From Gracilimonas sediminicola (lineage in GTDB: Bacteria; Bacteroidota; Rhodothermia; Balneolales; Balneolaceae): 64,000 nt of DNA. The DNA lies in assembly GCF_024320785.1 (NCBI RefSeq), contig NZ_JANDBC010000002.1, positions 496,001 to 560,000 of the forward strand, written 5' to 3'. This document shows, in pieces, positions 7,572-15,419 of the stretch; within the stretch, counting starts at the first letter, position 1, and every line of letters starts with the position of its first letter. The notes under the pieces are model-generated. The model had not been told where the DNA came from and made no database searches. It saw nothing but the letters and a program-made list of their open reading frames with translations. The position numbers and the translations under genes are program-made.

Positions 7572-10067
7572 TTAAACCATCGCCTCGGGAGCTTTTTCAG
7601 GCCTTTCCCCATCACCAAATGGCTTGCTCGGCGTCTCATTCATGTACTCATCCAGGGTAAACTCATCCACCTGAATAGCATCGTTTCGGGCCTGTTCGGT
7701 TTTTTTGACCAGCTCGCCTTCTTCTTTAGTCAGAACTCCTTTCTCGACGGCTAAATCTGCAATTTCGAGATAGGGTTCTTTAGGCAGTTCTTTGGCTTTG
7801 ATGGCTTTATACAGCTTCTTGAATGCCGGCCAGGCTTGTTCTACCAATTCCATGGTTTGCTCATATCGACCAATGGCGGATTCATCATCTTTGGGAAGGA
7901 AAATTCCGTCGGTTACATGATCCCGGTCTTCCCCGCGGGTTTGCATAGCTTGTGCAACTTTATGACCCAGCTTGTCAGAAGGATAGGTTCCGATGGGGTT
8001 CAATCGACCCCACACTCCCGCCAGGCGGAATACCCAGCTTAAACCGGGCACTTTAATTTCACGAAGTATGCCTTCAAAGGCCTGCTGAATTTTCCAGAAG
8101 CTGTATTCCATCGCCCATTCAAAATACGGTCTGTCCGCTTCTCTTCTTCCTTCAGCTTCAAATCGTTTGAGCGCTCCGGAAGCCAGATACATATAACTCA
8201 GGATATCGGCATAACGACCGGCTATTTTTTCTTTCATCTTCAGGGCTCCGCCATACGATCCCAACGCAATATCTGCGAAGAAAGCAAAGGAGGCGGATGT
8301 CCACGCCAGCTTGCGGAAGTATTTCGCTGATGGTCCGCTTACCGGTGAACTTGCCAGCCGCCCTCTTGTGATACTCAGCAGGAACGCTCTGGACTTATTC
8401 CGGGCTACATGACCAATATGCTTCCAGAAGTTATCATCAAAAGCCTTCACGTCTTTGTTCATCAGTGCATCGATTTCATTATAGGCATAGGGATGGCACC
8501 GAATGGCTCCCTGACCAAAGATCATCAAGGTACGAGTCAGGATGTTGGCTCCCTCTACCGTTATAGCTATCGGCATGGCCGTGTAACTGCTGGCAAAGAT
8601 GTTTCGGGGACCACGGGAAATCCCGGCTCCTCCCACAATATCCATGGCATCATTGACAATCTCTCTTCCCAATTCGGTAAAATTGTACTTGGCAATGGCC
8701 GTGACTACAGCCGGTTTTTGTCCGCTATCCAGTCCGCCGGTGGTATATCTGCGGGCGCCTTCCATCAGGTAGGTGTAACCTCCAATTCGGGCCATCGGCT
8801 CTTCAATGCCTTCAAACTTCCCGATATTCAGTCCAAACTGTTTACGGATAGCCGTATAAGCTCCGATGGCTCTGGTGGCTACTTTCGCTCCTCCGACACT
8901 TTGCGCCGGCAGTGAGATTCCTCGTCCTACAGCCAGTGACTCCATCAGCATGCGCCAGCCATTTCCGGCACCTTCTTTTCCACCAATGATGGCATCTATA
9001 GGTACTACCACATCTTTGCCGTCAATCGGGCAGTTGTAGAACGGAATTCCTAGCGGATCATGTCTGCGGCCCAATACCACCCCTTCGGTATCTGATGGAA
9101 TAAGTGCACAGGTAATGCCCCTATTTTCTTCGTCTCCGATCAGATGATCGGGGTCTTTCAGGTTGAAGGCCAACCCAATCACCGTAGAAATAGCGGCCAA
9201 TGTAATGTAGCGCTTTTCAAAATTCATTCGCAGATACAGCTCTCCGTCATCACCTTTAAACACCACTCCTTCCGAACGCATGCTTCCGGCATCAGACCCG
9301 GCATTTGCTTCTGTAAGTCCAAAGCATGGCATCTCTTCTCCGGTTGCCAGTTTGGGCAGGTAATGATCTTTTTGTTCTTCGGTTCCATAATGCAGAAGCA
9401 ATTCTGCCGGACCTAAGGAGTTAGGCACCATAACCGTTGTAGCTAATGGTCCGCATCGTGAAGCCAGCTTTGCCACGATAGCACTGTGAGCCGTCGCAGA
9501 GAACTCGAGTCCGCTATACTTTTTGGGAACAATCAACCCAAAGAACTTCTCTTTTCGCATAAAGTCCCAGACTTCATCAGTAAATCCCTTTCGAACCATC
9601 ACATCCCAGTCCGTCACCATTTCACAAAGTTTCTCAACAGGTCCGTCCACAAACGCTTGCTCTTCTTCGGTCAGGTCGGGATAATCTTCATCGAGAATAC
9701 GTTTGAAATCAGGCTTTCCGGAGAACAATTCGCCTTCTACCCACACATTTCCCGCTTCGATGGCAGTCTGCTCAGTTTCGGATATCTTGGGAAGAAAATT
9801 CAACGCATCCAGAAGCTTCATAATCGGGCCACTCAGAACCACTCTCCGGATGGGTTTGATATTAAACACCAGCACTAAAACGGTGTATGTGATATACAGC
9901 CAGGTGGGAGCATCCAATCCCACTAAGCCTGCGTAACCCGCTACGGCCCACAGCCAGAGGGGAGCTCCGGTGTAGCCTAAAATCAGCATCAGCAGTACAG
10001 CAGATCCTATCGATGCCCACAGCGGGATTTCACTGAAAAACCCAACTAATTCCATTATTGCTTCCAT
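7572..10067 (-). CDS. fadE: Large acyl-CoA dehydrogenase, FadE type
   Basis: At 831 residues this matches the unusually long FadE branch of acyl-CoA dehydrogenases (E. coli FadE is about 814) rather than the usual 380-residue enzymes. It catalyses the first, FAD-dependent oxidation of fatty acyl-CoA in beta-oxidation. The N-terminus has hydrophobic segments (about 10-75) that suggest membrane association. The dehydrogenase core follows: FGLIVPKKYSGLEFSATAHS, then CFGLTEANAGSDAGSMRSEG (FAD/acyl binding), YITLAAISTVIGLAFNLKDP, and GGAGISRGPRN near the flavin. The C-terminal third is the extra FadE-specific helical domain. It lies 13 bp downstream of a tetR-family gene on the same strand, so that regulator probably controls it. 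Confidence 0.93.
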   Translation of the reverse strand: MEAIMELVGFFSEIPLWASIGSAVLLMLILGYTGAPLWLWAVAGYAGLVGLDAPTWLYITYTVLVLVFNIKPIRRVVLSGPIMKLLDALNFLPKISETEQTAIEAGNVWVEGELFSGKPDFKRILDEDYPDLTEEEQAFVDGPVEKLCEMVTDWDVMVRKGFTDEVWDFMRKEKFFGLIVPKKYSGLEFSATAHSAIVAKLASRCGPLATTVMVPNSLGPAELLLHYGTEEQKDHYLPKLATGEEMPCFGLTEANAGSDAGSMRSEGVVFKGDDGELYLRMNFEKRYITLAAISTVIGLAFNLKDPDHLIGDEENRGITCALIPSDTEGVVLGRRHDPLGIPFYNCPIDGKDVVVPIDAIIGGKEGAGNGWRMLMESLAVGRGISLPAQSVGGAKVATRAIGAYTAIRKQFGLNIGKFEGIEEPMARIGGYTYLMEGARRYTTGGLDSGQKPAVVTAIAKYNFTELGREIVNDAMDIVGGAGISRGPRNIFASSYTAMPIAITVEGANILTRTLMIFGQGAIRCHPYAYNEIDALMNKDVKAFDDNFWKHIGHVARNKSRAFLLSITRGRLASSPVSGPSAKYFRKLAWTSASFAFFADIALGSYGGALKMKEKIAGRYADILSYMYLASGALKRFEAEGRREADRPYFEWAMEYSFWKIQQAFEGILREIKVPGLSWVFRLAGVWGRLNPIGTYPSDKLGHKVAQAMQTRGEDRDHVTDGIFLPKDDESAIGRYEQTMELVEQAWPAFKKLYKAIKAKELPKEPYLEIADLAVEKGVLTKEEGELVKKTEQARNDAIQVDEFTLDEYMNETPSKPFGDGERPEKAPEAMV

Positions 10068-10080
10068 AATCTTTCCTCGT

Positions 10081-10680
10081 TTATAATACTGTTGTTCGAA
10101 TCAGAAATCCCTGAACCACATGCTCTATGGATTCCTCAATAAATTGTTCTCTGTCGATCCGGCTGTCCAATCTCTTGTTGAGTACAACCGAAACCACACC
10201 GTGTAATTGTGCCCATATTGAATAAGCGGCAACAACCGGCTGATCCACTTCCATCAGTCCCTGATCCACACTTTCCTCAATGGTTTTCACCAGAAGCTCG
10301 TAGGCACGGCGGGCTTTTCGAAACTTCTCCTTTGGATAACGTGCCATTGAATCAGACCGGACTTTGTAAATGATCTCGTACTTCTCCGGGTTCTGAAGGC
10401 CAAACTCCACATAACTTTTTGTAATGGCCTTAAATCGCTCAATGCTATCGGCCTTAGGCAATGCCTTCGATTCGATGAACCGGCTTAAATCTTCCACCGA
10501 TTCTTCAATCAGCGTATGAAGTAAATGATCTTTGCTTTCGAAATAGAGGTAGATACTTGTTGCGGAAACATCAGCCTTTTTGGCAATTTTCCGCATCGAA
10601 AGTGACTTATATCCTTCCTCGTATAATAAATGCCTGCTTATCTCTAAAATCTGATCACGTAAAGGTACTTCTTCGCTCAT
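10081..10680 (-). CDS. TetR-family repressor, probable regulator of fatty-acid degradation
   Basis: A 199-residue protein with an N-terminal TetR helix-turn-helix (residues about 10-55: LLYEEGYKSLSMRKIAKKADVSATSIYLYFESKDHLL in pieces) and an all-helical C-terminal ligand domain. The adjacent fadE gene suggests acyl-CoA as inducer, as in other TetR-type fatty-acid repressors; that is inference. The two genes look like one transcript, implying autoregulation. A GTTAAC-GGT-GTTAAC repeat 13-27 bp before its start codon is a reasonable operator. Confidence 0.82.
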   Translation of the reverse strand: MSEEVPLRDQILEISRHLLYEEGYKSLSMRKIAKKADVSATSIYLYFESKDHLLHTLIEESVEDLSRFIESKALPKADSIERFKAITKSYVEFGLQNPEKYEIIYKVRSDSMARYPKEKFRKARRAYELLVKTIEESVDQGLMEVDQPVVAAYSIWAQLHGVVSVVLNKRLDSRIDREQFIEESIEHVVQGFLIRTTVL

Positions 10681-10692
10681 TCGCTTCCTTAG

Positions 10693-10707
10693 GTTAACGG
10701 TGTTAAC
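10693..10707. promoter_or_regulatory. Candidate TetR operator
   Basis: GTTAAC, GGT, GTTAAC: two identical self-palindromic hexamers separated by three bases, lying 13-27 bp upstream of the tetR start codon. Size and symmetry fit a TetR-dimer site that would repress the tetR-fadE transcript. There is no experimental or comparative support in the window, and the half-sites also form a simple direct repeat. Confidence 0.4.
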
Positions 10708-11188
10708 TTCCGTAATGTAAACATTCCACAGCGAAAATCAAGATGGGGTTTTTATTGGTTGTGAATCGTTACTTTAAGACAGAGCTCGCTATTATTCGTC
10801 ATCTCAAATGAAGTCTACTAGCGCTGTTGAGTATCCCAAACCTTTTCTTTGAGATTGCTTCGTCGTTATCCATCCCAATCTTAAATTCGGCAATATTCAC
10901 TCCTCTCAAAGACATTCTTTTAATATTTGATTTGGTTTACCTTCCTAAGATTTTACCAAAGAGTCCTTTCTCCTTGCGAAGAAGAAAGACAGAAAGAGGT
11001 CGGAAGGAAAGGGCAATAAAAACGGACAGCACGCAAACCGATCCATCGGTCATTCGCACATCATTTACTTTCCCGCACCACATGAGGCAGAGCCTCCACC
11101 CATCGTTGCGCAGCAGAGCGGCGCAACTAGTACCAAGCCATTCATGGCTTTTCATACTGACAGCTGTCTCCTGATAGCTGACAGCTTT
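10708..11188. repeat. Intergenic region filled with dispersed repeats (R4, R1, R3) and a hairpin
   Basis: I see no gene here. R4 copy 3 lies at 10826-10921 (GAGATTGCTTCGTCGTTATC ... CTCTCAAAGACATTC). R1 copy 3 lies at 10956-11015 (GAGTCCTTTCTCCTTGCGAA). R3 copy 3 lies at 11030-11066 (CACGCAAACCGATCCATCGG). A perfect 7-bp hairpin, GTTGCGC (11105-11111) with GCGCAAC (11121-11127), sits downstream of trmB but has no U-run for a standard terminator. Confidence 0.6.
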
Positions 11189-11842
11189 TCAAACCCTAAA
11201 CTTCAAATACTTGATTGTCTTCCCTTTTTCCAGGTGCATGCTTTCGTAGTAGGTAATGATGGAAAGCTCGGGATCATCGGGGCGGTTTTTGTGGACATTC
11301 GGCTCATCATCCAGCAGCTCAAGTCCCTCTTGGTCAATAATTTCTTTGGTGTATTCATACAGTACATCGCTGTCTGTTTTCAGGTTAATGACCGCGCCGG
11401 GCTTCATCACTTTTTGATATACTTCCAGAAACTTGGGAGCCGTAAGCCGCTTTCTCTCTTTTTTGATATAGGGATCGGAAAACACAATCCAGACTTCATC
11501 CACTTCATCTTTGCCAAAAAATTGGTCGAGGTGATCGATATAACATCTGAGAAACCGAACATTATTCAGATTCTTTTCCAGGGCTTCGGTAGCTCCCACC
11601 CACATTCGGTTACCTTTTATGTCCAGTCCGACATAGTTTTTATCAGGGTGAAGCTGGGCAAGACCGATCGAATACTCTCCCTTTCCGCAGGCCAGCTCTA
11701 AAACAATGGGTTGATCCTTTTCAAAAACTTCGGAATTCCATTTCCCCTTTGGTCCTGGGTTGTCCTCATCAAAATCGGTATAAACGAGCGTGTTCTCGAG
11801 CTTGGGAAGCTCCTCCATCCGCTCTTCTTTAATCTTGGGCAT
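11189..11842 (-). CDS. trmB: tRNA (guanine-N7)-methyltransferase
   Basis: A 217-residue SAM-dependent enzyme that makes m7G46 in the variable loop of tRNA. It shows the SAM loop VLELACGKGEYSIGLA (about residue 50), the acidic ribose-binding NYVGLDIKGNRMW, and the catalytic family motif IVFSDPYIKKERKRLTAPKFL. The usual PDPW is here SDPYIKK, the pattern I associate with Bacteroidota homologues. It is on the minus strand and probably a single-gene transcript. Confidence 0.92.
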   Translation of the reverse strand: MPKIKEERMEELPKLENTLVYTDFDEDNPGPKGKWNSEVFEKDQPIVLELACGKGEYSIGLAQLHPDKNYVGLDIKGNRMWVGATEALEKNLNNVRFLRCYIDHLDQFFGKDEVDEVWIVFSDPYIKKERKRLTAPKFLEVYQKVMKPGAVINLKTDSDVLYEYTKEIIDQEGLELLDDEPNVHKNRPDDPELSIITYYESMHLEKGKTIKYLKFRV

Positions 11843-11869
11843 AGCAGGTACTATTCTAAACTTAACTTA

Positions 11870-12161
11870 CTAATTAGACTTCTTAATCTTGTGCGGGTTT
11901 ATCAGTTCCAAGTTCTCTATGAAATTAAAATCAGAGATATTTCTGGTTACCAAAATGAAATCATTATTAATAGCTGTAGCTGCTATTAGTGCATCCGGTA
12001 ATTTTATCCTGTAGCTTTTTCTAATCTGAATGCATAAATCAATGATTCCCTCACTTAAACCGAGTACTTCAGAATCCCCAACAAAAGACTTAAAAATCAG
12101 CTCTTCCTCCTAAGAAATCAATTATGGCATTACTGTCGATCAGATATCCCGATCTTCCCAT
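11870..12161 (-). pseudogene. Decayed PIN-domain toxin gene (VapC type), internal deletion and frameshift
   Basis: Reading from the ATG at 12161 (overlapping the antitoxin gene by 22 bp) gives MGRSGYLIDSNAIIDFLGG, the conserved start of a VapC PIN domain with its first catalytic Asp. The frame then stops at 12090-12092. Shifting by one base, the frame continues to 11870 as a typical PIN C-terminus: EVLGLSEGIIDLCIQIRKSY, then LPDALIAATAI and DFILVTRNISDF. Intact VapCs run about 130 residues. The two parts total roughly 95, so some 30-40 central residues are missing, including the conserved central Glu. It is a dead toxin gene beside a live-looking antitoxin gene. Confidence 0.85.
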
Positions 12162-12364
12162 TCTTCTCGACTTTCATTAACGTAATTATTCATCTTCTTG
12201 GAGGTCTCTGATGATATTGCCCCTGCATATTTCACTGATAGCTTTTCACCCTGATGCAGATCTACATCATCATTCTCCATAATTTTAAGAATATCCAAAT
12301 CCTCAAGATCTTTTAGAATCTTTAACGCTTTATTGTCTTTTATTTGAACCTTTATCGTTTCCAT
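12140..12364 (-). CDS. Antitoxin-like small protein partnered with a dead VapC
   Basis: A 74-residue protein, METIKVQIKDNKALKILKDL at the N-terminus, then acidic LKIMENDDVD and a C-terminal helix with KKMNNYVNESREEWEDRD. Composition and length are those of antitoxins found directly before PIN toxins in Bacteroidota; the C-terminal helix is probably the toxin-neutralising part. Its last 22 bases overlap the toxin start, the standard VapBC arrangement. Because the toxin is broken, selection on this gene may be relaxed, or it may still neutralise toxins encoded elsewhere. Confidence 0.7.
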   Translation of the reverse strand: METIKVQIKDNKALKILKDLEDLDILKIMENDDVDLHQGEKLSVKYAGAISSETSKKMNNYVNESREEWEDRDI

Positions 12365-12510
12365 TTTTCACTATGCATTCTTTTATTCAAAGTAACGAAA
12401 CGGCAGTAAAAATCATATAACTGACCATTCTCTGAAAACAAGCACATTATCCTTTAGTATCGCTCCATAGGCTTTTATAAACTTCAGGTTTAACCATATC
12501 TCTACCTGTA

Positions 12511-12558
12511 CAGGAGTCCTTTCCCCTTACCAAGGGGAAAGACAGAAAGGGGTCTGAT
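12511..12558. repeat. Dispersed hairpin repeat R1, copy 4
   Basis: GAGTCCTTTCCCCTT, a short loop, AAGGGGAAAGACAG and AGGGGTCTGA. It is the most symmetric of the R1 copies, with a perfect TTTCCCCTT/AAGGGGAAA stem. It lies in the 266-bp gap between pdxH and the antitoxin gene; nothing else is recognisable there. Confidence 0.7.
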
Positions 12559-12630
12559 TGATGAAGCAATCAAGTCATTTTTGGTATCGGTTTTAAGACC
12601 AAATCCATATAATTCACCTTTGATATCATC

Positions 12631-13275
12631 TCAAGGCGAAAGTCTTTTTATGTCCCACTTATTTCCTGTCAGCTGATACTTAATACGGTCATGAAGCCGG
12701 CTTCTTCGGCCCTGCCAGAATTCTATCGTTTCGGGGATTACCCGGTATCCACCCCAGCTTTCCGGCATTGGCACTTTTCCTTCCGGATATTTTTCTTCAA
12801 GATCAGCAAACTTCTTTTCCAGAAATTCTCGGTTTGGCACTTCCGCACTTTGATTGGAAGCCAACGCGCCAAGCTGACTTTTGTAGGGCCGCTGTTTAAA
12901 ATATGCTTCACTTTCTTCTTTAGGAATCTTCTCAACAGTTCCATCAATACGAACCTGCCGCTCAAGCTGTAGCCACAAAAAACAAAGGGACGCGTTGGGA
13001 TTTTGCTCCAGCTCCTTCCCTTTATCACTGCCATAGTTGGTGTAGAAGATGAAGCTGTCGTCTTCCAATCCCTTCAACAGCACAATGCGTGTATGTGGTT
13101 TTTGATTTGCATCCACGGTAGCAAGGGCCATGGCATTGGGCTCGGGAACCTCAGCACCTACCGCTTCTTCCATCCATCGCTCAAATTGTTTAAATGGATT
13201 TTTATTTACGTCCGACTCATCCAGTGAATGCTTCGAATAGTCTTCTCGCAGTTTCTGCAATTTTTCGTTTTTCAT
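12631..13275 (-). CDS. pdxH: Pyridoxamine 5'-phosphate oxidase
   Basis: A 214-residue FMN enzyme that oxidises pyridoxamine or pyridoxine 5'-phosphate to pyridoxal 5'-phosphate. Visible family features are NAMALATVDANQKPHTRIVL, FYTNYGSDKGKELEQNP (FMN phosphate site), WLQLERQVRIDGTVEKIP, and the C-terminal substrate segment EFWQGRRSRLHDRI. The ATG at 13275 (MKNEKLQKL) gives the normal length. The open frame extends upstream, but only by reading the preceding gene in another frame. It starts 10 bp after the redoxin gene and is likely cotranscribed with it. Confidence 0.94.
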   Translation of the reverse strand: MKNEKLQKLREDYSKHSLDESDVNKNPFKQFERWMEEAVGAEVPEPNAMALATVDANQKPHTRIVLLKGLEDDSFIFYTNYGSDKGKELEQNPNASLCFLWLQLERQVRIDGTVEKIPKEESEAYFKQRPYKSQLGALASNQSAEVPNREFLEKKFADLEEKYPEGKVPMPESWGGYRVIPETIEFWQGRRSRLHDRIKYQLTGNKWDIKRLSP

Positions 13276-13285
13276 TTCTTCTTTA

Positions 13286-13855
13286 TCATCCAAAATATTC
13301 CGGTTCATTACCGGGTTTCCATTTAATGTTACAGCCCATACTTGGCACTTGTTGGTCTTCGGGGATTTGCTCGCCGGACAACAAGGCATCCAGGGCATTT
13401 CGAAGATCTTCACCTGTAACAGGAGTGTCTTTAGAAGGTCGGCTTTCATCAAATTGCCCCCTGTAAACCAGCTTACGGTTTTCGTCAAATACAAAGAAAT
13501 CCGGCGTACAAGCTGCTTTGTATGCTTTAGCCACTTCCTGACTTTCATCATACAAATACGGGAAAGGATAATCTTTCTGAGCCATTTTCTCCGGACTGTC
13601 TTGCGGGTATTTTTCTACATCATTCGAGCTTATGGCGATAAAACCTATTCCACGGGCTATATATTCGTTAGCTACATTCACCAATTCATCTTCAATATGG
13701 AGTACATACGGACAGTGATTACAAATAAACATTACCACAAACCCTTTGCTTTGATCGGCATAGCTTAGTGATAGATTCCCGCCGTTCACACTTGGAAGGG
13801 TGAAACCCGGTGCCTCTGTTCCTATTTCCAGCATGGTTGATGGTGTTGCAGACAT
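13286..13855 (-). CDS. Thioredoxin-fold peroxiredoxin-like protein (AhpC/TSA family)
   Basis: A 189-residue cytoplasmic redoxin with no signal peptide. APGFTLPSVNG opens the fold, and the active site is FICNHCPYV (CxxC). Next come GIGFIAISSNDVEKYPQDSP, then a cis-Pro region ACTPDFFVFDENRKLVYRGQ, and an extended C-terminus ending in NIKWKPGNEPEYFG. This pattern (CNHCPY ... PSxGCxIKWK) is a distinct, widely conserved thioredoxin-like family of unknown substrate. It is the first gene of the transcript with pdxH. Confidence 0.85.
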   Translation of the reverse strand: MSATPSTMLEIGTEAPGFTLPSVNGGNLSLSYADQSKGFVVMFICNHCPYVLHIEDELVNVANEYIARGIGFIAISSNDVEKYPQDSPEKMAQKDYPFPYLYDESQEVAKAYKAACTPDFFVFDENRKLVYRGQFDESRPSKDTPVTGEDLRNALDALLSGEQIPEDQQVPSMGCNIKWKPGNEPEYFG

Positions 13856-13898
13856 AATGCTCCTGACTTTTGTCGATTAATGGTTTTAACTTCAGTGC

Positions 13899-14303
13899 AT
13901 GAAATCCATTACAAAGATATTGAATGATCGAGACAAAATTTTGTTCGAAAAAGCATTGAAGTTCTACTTCTATACTCGACAACAAGATGTCCGTAAGCTT
14001 AATTCGCAATTACAGCAACGCTTCTCCTATGCGGGTCAGGTCGCTTACTCGCTGATAGTAACCTATATTCGTGAAGGAAATTTGAAGTTGGAGTACATGG
14101 ATTTTCTGAATGAAGAGCTCAAGACAATGCGCGGGCTGGATTCCGAATTCATGGAACCACTCATGATCAAGCCCCACGAAATCGATGAGATTGAATTCAG
14201 TCAGGAAATCTCCATTAAAGTGTTTGATGAAGATAATGATACCGACATCCGGATCATCTACAGCCCGGATCAGAGCGTTGCAAAGCTTGAACCGATGAAC
14301 TAG
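13899..14303 (+). CDS. Uncharacterised small protein
   Basis: A 134-residue soluble protein divergent from the redoxin gene, 43 bp apart. The N-terminal half is basic and helical (ILNDRDKILFEKALKFYFYT). The second half is acidic and beta-like (DEIEFSQEISIKVFDEDNDT). It has no signal peptide, membrane segment or motif I recognise. Codon use and composition look like the neighbours, so I regard it as a real gene of unknown function. Confidence 0.6.
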   Translation: MKSITKILNDRDKILFEKALKFYFYTRQQDVRKLNSQLQQRFSYAGQVAYSLIVTYIREGNLKLEYMDFLNEELKTMRGLDSEFMEPLMIKPHEIDEIEFSQEISIKVFDEDNDTDIRIIYSPDQSVAKLEPMN

Positions 14304-14305
14304 CC

Positions 14306-14352
14306 CGTCATCCTCACAACGGGCATCGCGGGTCCGGGTCCGCGATGACGGG
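14306..14352. repeat. REP-like hairpin between convergent genes
   Basis: CCCGTCATC and GATGACGGG form a perfect 9-bp outer stem, and GCGGG/TCCGC form part of an inner stem. The hairpin sits between the convergent ends of the small plus-strand gene and the mscS gene and may act as a terminator for both. Related GCGATGACGGG sequence occurs at 5230-5241, so it is also a dispersed repeat. Confidence 0.6.
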
Positions 14353-14354
14353 GT

Positions 14355-15416
14355 TCAATCCCCAACTAACTCCTGGTGCAGTGTCTCATCCCGGATAATC
14401 CCTCTTTTCTTCAGTTCGGTGAGAATGAGTTCAGTCACATCACTTTGGAAAGGGAATTCATACCGGATATCCAGTACATAGGCCTTTACCTTCAACTTCA
14501 GCACAAACCGGCGTTCGTGCATTTCATTTTCCGTCATAATGCTGATGGGCTTTTTCAAGAATACGAAACGGGAAGCGATTACGGCCTTATATGCCACTTC
14601 TTTCACTTCCTCTACAGGACACTCAGCCGGCAGGAAGATATTTGTGACCACCAAACAATCGAGGGCGCCGGTGTTGGCATTAGATACGGCGGTTCGAATC
14701 AGTTCCCCATTGGGAATGGTAACCACAGAATCACCGGGAGTGACTATGCGGCTTGATCGCAGCCCGATTTGCTGTACTTCCCCATAATGATCGGCAAACT
14801 GGATTTTGTCCCCCACCTGAAACGGCCGGTCCAGAATCAGCATCACCCCGCCAAATAAATTCTTGAGCACGTCCTGCGAAGCAAGCCCAACCGCAATACC
14901 CACCGATGCCATCACCGTGATTATGGTTGCATAAGGCGGCTGAATGATGCCGGCGATCGCTACATAAATAGCAAGGGTCCATAACACCACCCGGACAATA
15001 GGAACCATCCGTTTTATGCGAAGCCTGTATTTTGAAATACGCTCCGAAAAATTTCCCAGAATAGTACTGATGAACGATGTCACATAATAAGTAGCAATAA
15101 AAAACAAGATAATCATGAGGACTTTCGGCCACGATATCACCTGTTCAAGCTGAGCCAGCGCCTGCTCTGCATCTCCTGAAACCTGGGTGGTGTCTTCTGA
15201 AAGTCCGGCCTGCTGTTCCAACCTCATGGTGAGTGAGTCGAGACGGGACAATCGCTCATTAATTAGAGAATCAATCTTCTGGGTAAGCGTAGTATCCTGA
15301 ATCTGGGCTGAGGCCGTATCTTCCTGAGCTGTATTTTGGGCTGACAACGGATTCAACAAGCCGCCGTTCAGCAGAAACAGAACCAAAAGCATCCAAATGT
15401 TTTTATGCAGTGCCAT
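14355..15416 (-). CDS. MscS-family mechanosensitive ion channel
   Basis: A 353-residue inner-membrane channel. It has a signal-like hydrophobic start (1-26), then a periplasmic, predicted coiled segment of about 65 residues. Transmembrane helices are at about 98-120, 137-158 and 162-190. The third carries the pore-lining Gly/Ala pattern SVGIAVGLASQDVLKNLFGG, followed by the MscS beta domain FQVGDKIQF ... VTIPNGEL. Three helices plus a beta domain is the small MscS architecture. It follows the large ATPase gene with only a 3-bp gap, so the two are almost surely cotranslated. That pairing is unusual for a simple osmotic safety valve. Confidence 0.88.
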   Translation of the reverse strand: MALHKNIWMLLVLFLLNGGLLNPLSAQNTAQEDTASAQIQDTTLTQKIDSLINERLSRLDSLTMRLEQQAGLSEDTTQVSGDAEQALAQLEQVISWPKVLMIILFFIATYYVTSFISTILGNFSERISKYRLRIKRMVPIVRVVLWTLAIYVAIAGIIQPPYATIITVMASVGIAVGLASQDVLKNLFGGVMLILDRPFQVGDKIQFADHYGEVQQIGLRSSRIVTPGDSVVTIPNGELIRTAVSNANTGALDCLVVTNIFLPAECPVEEVKEVAYKAVIASRFVFLKKPISIMTENEMHERRFVLKLKVKAYVLDIRYEFPFQSDVTELILTELKKRGIIRDETLHQELVGD

Positions 15417-15419
15417 AGT

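Noticed and set aside
13276-13551. N-terminal extension of pdxH
   Set aside because: The extra 92 codons are the redoxin gene read in another frame. The ATG at 13275 gives a normal PdxH.
14690-14705. GGTTCGAATC motif resembling a tRNA T-arm
   Set aside because: It is inside the mscS coding region and no acceptor stem or anticodon arm can be drawn around it.
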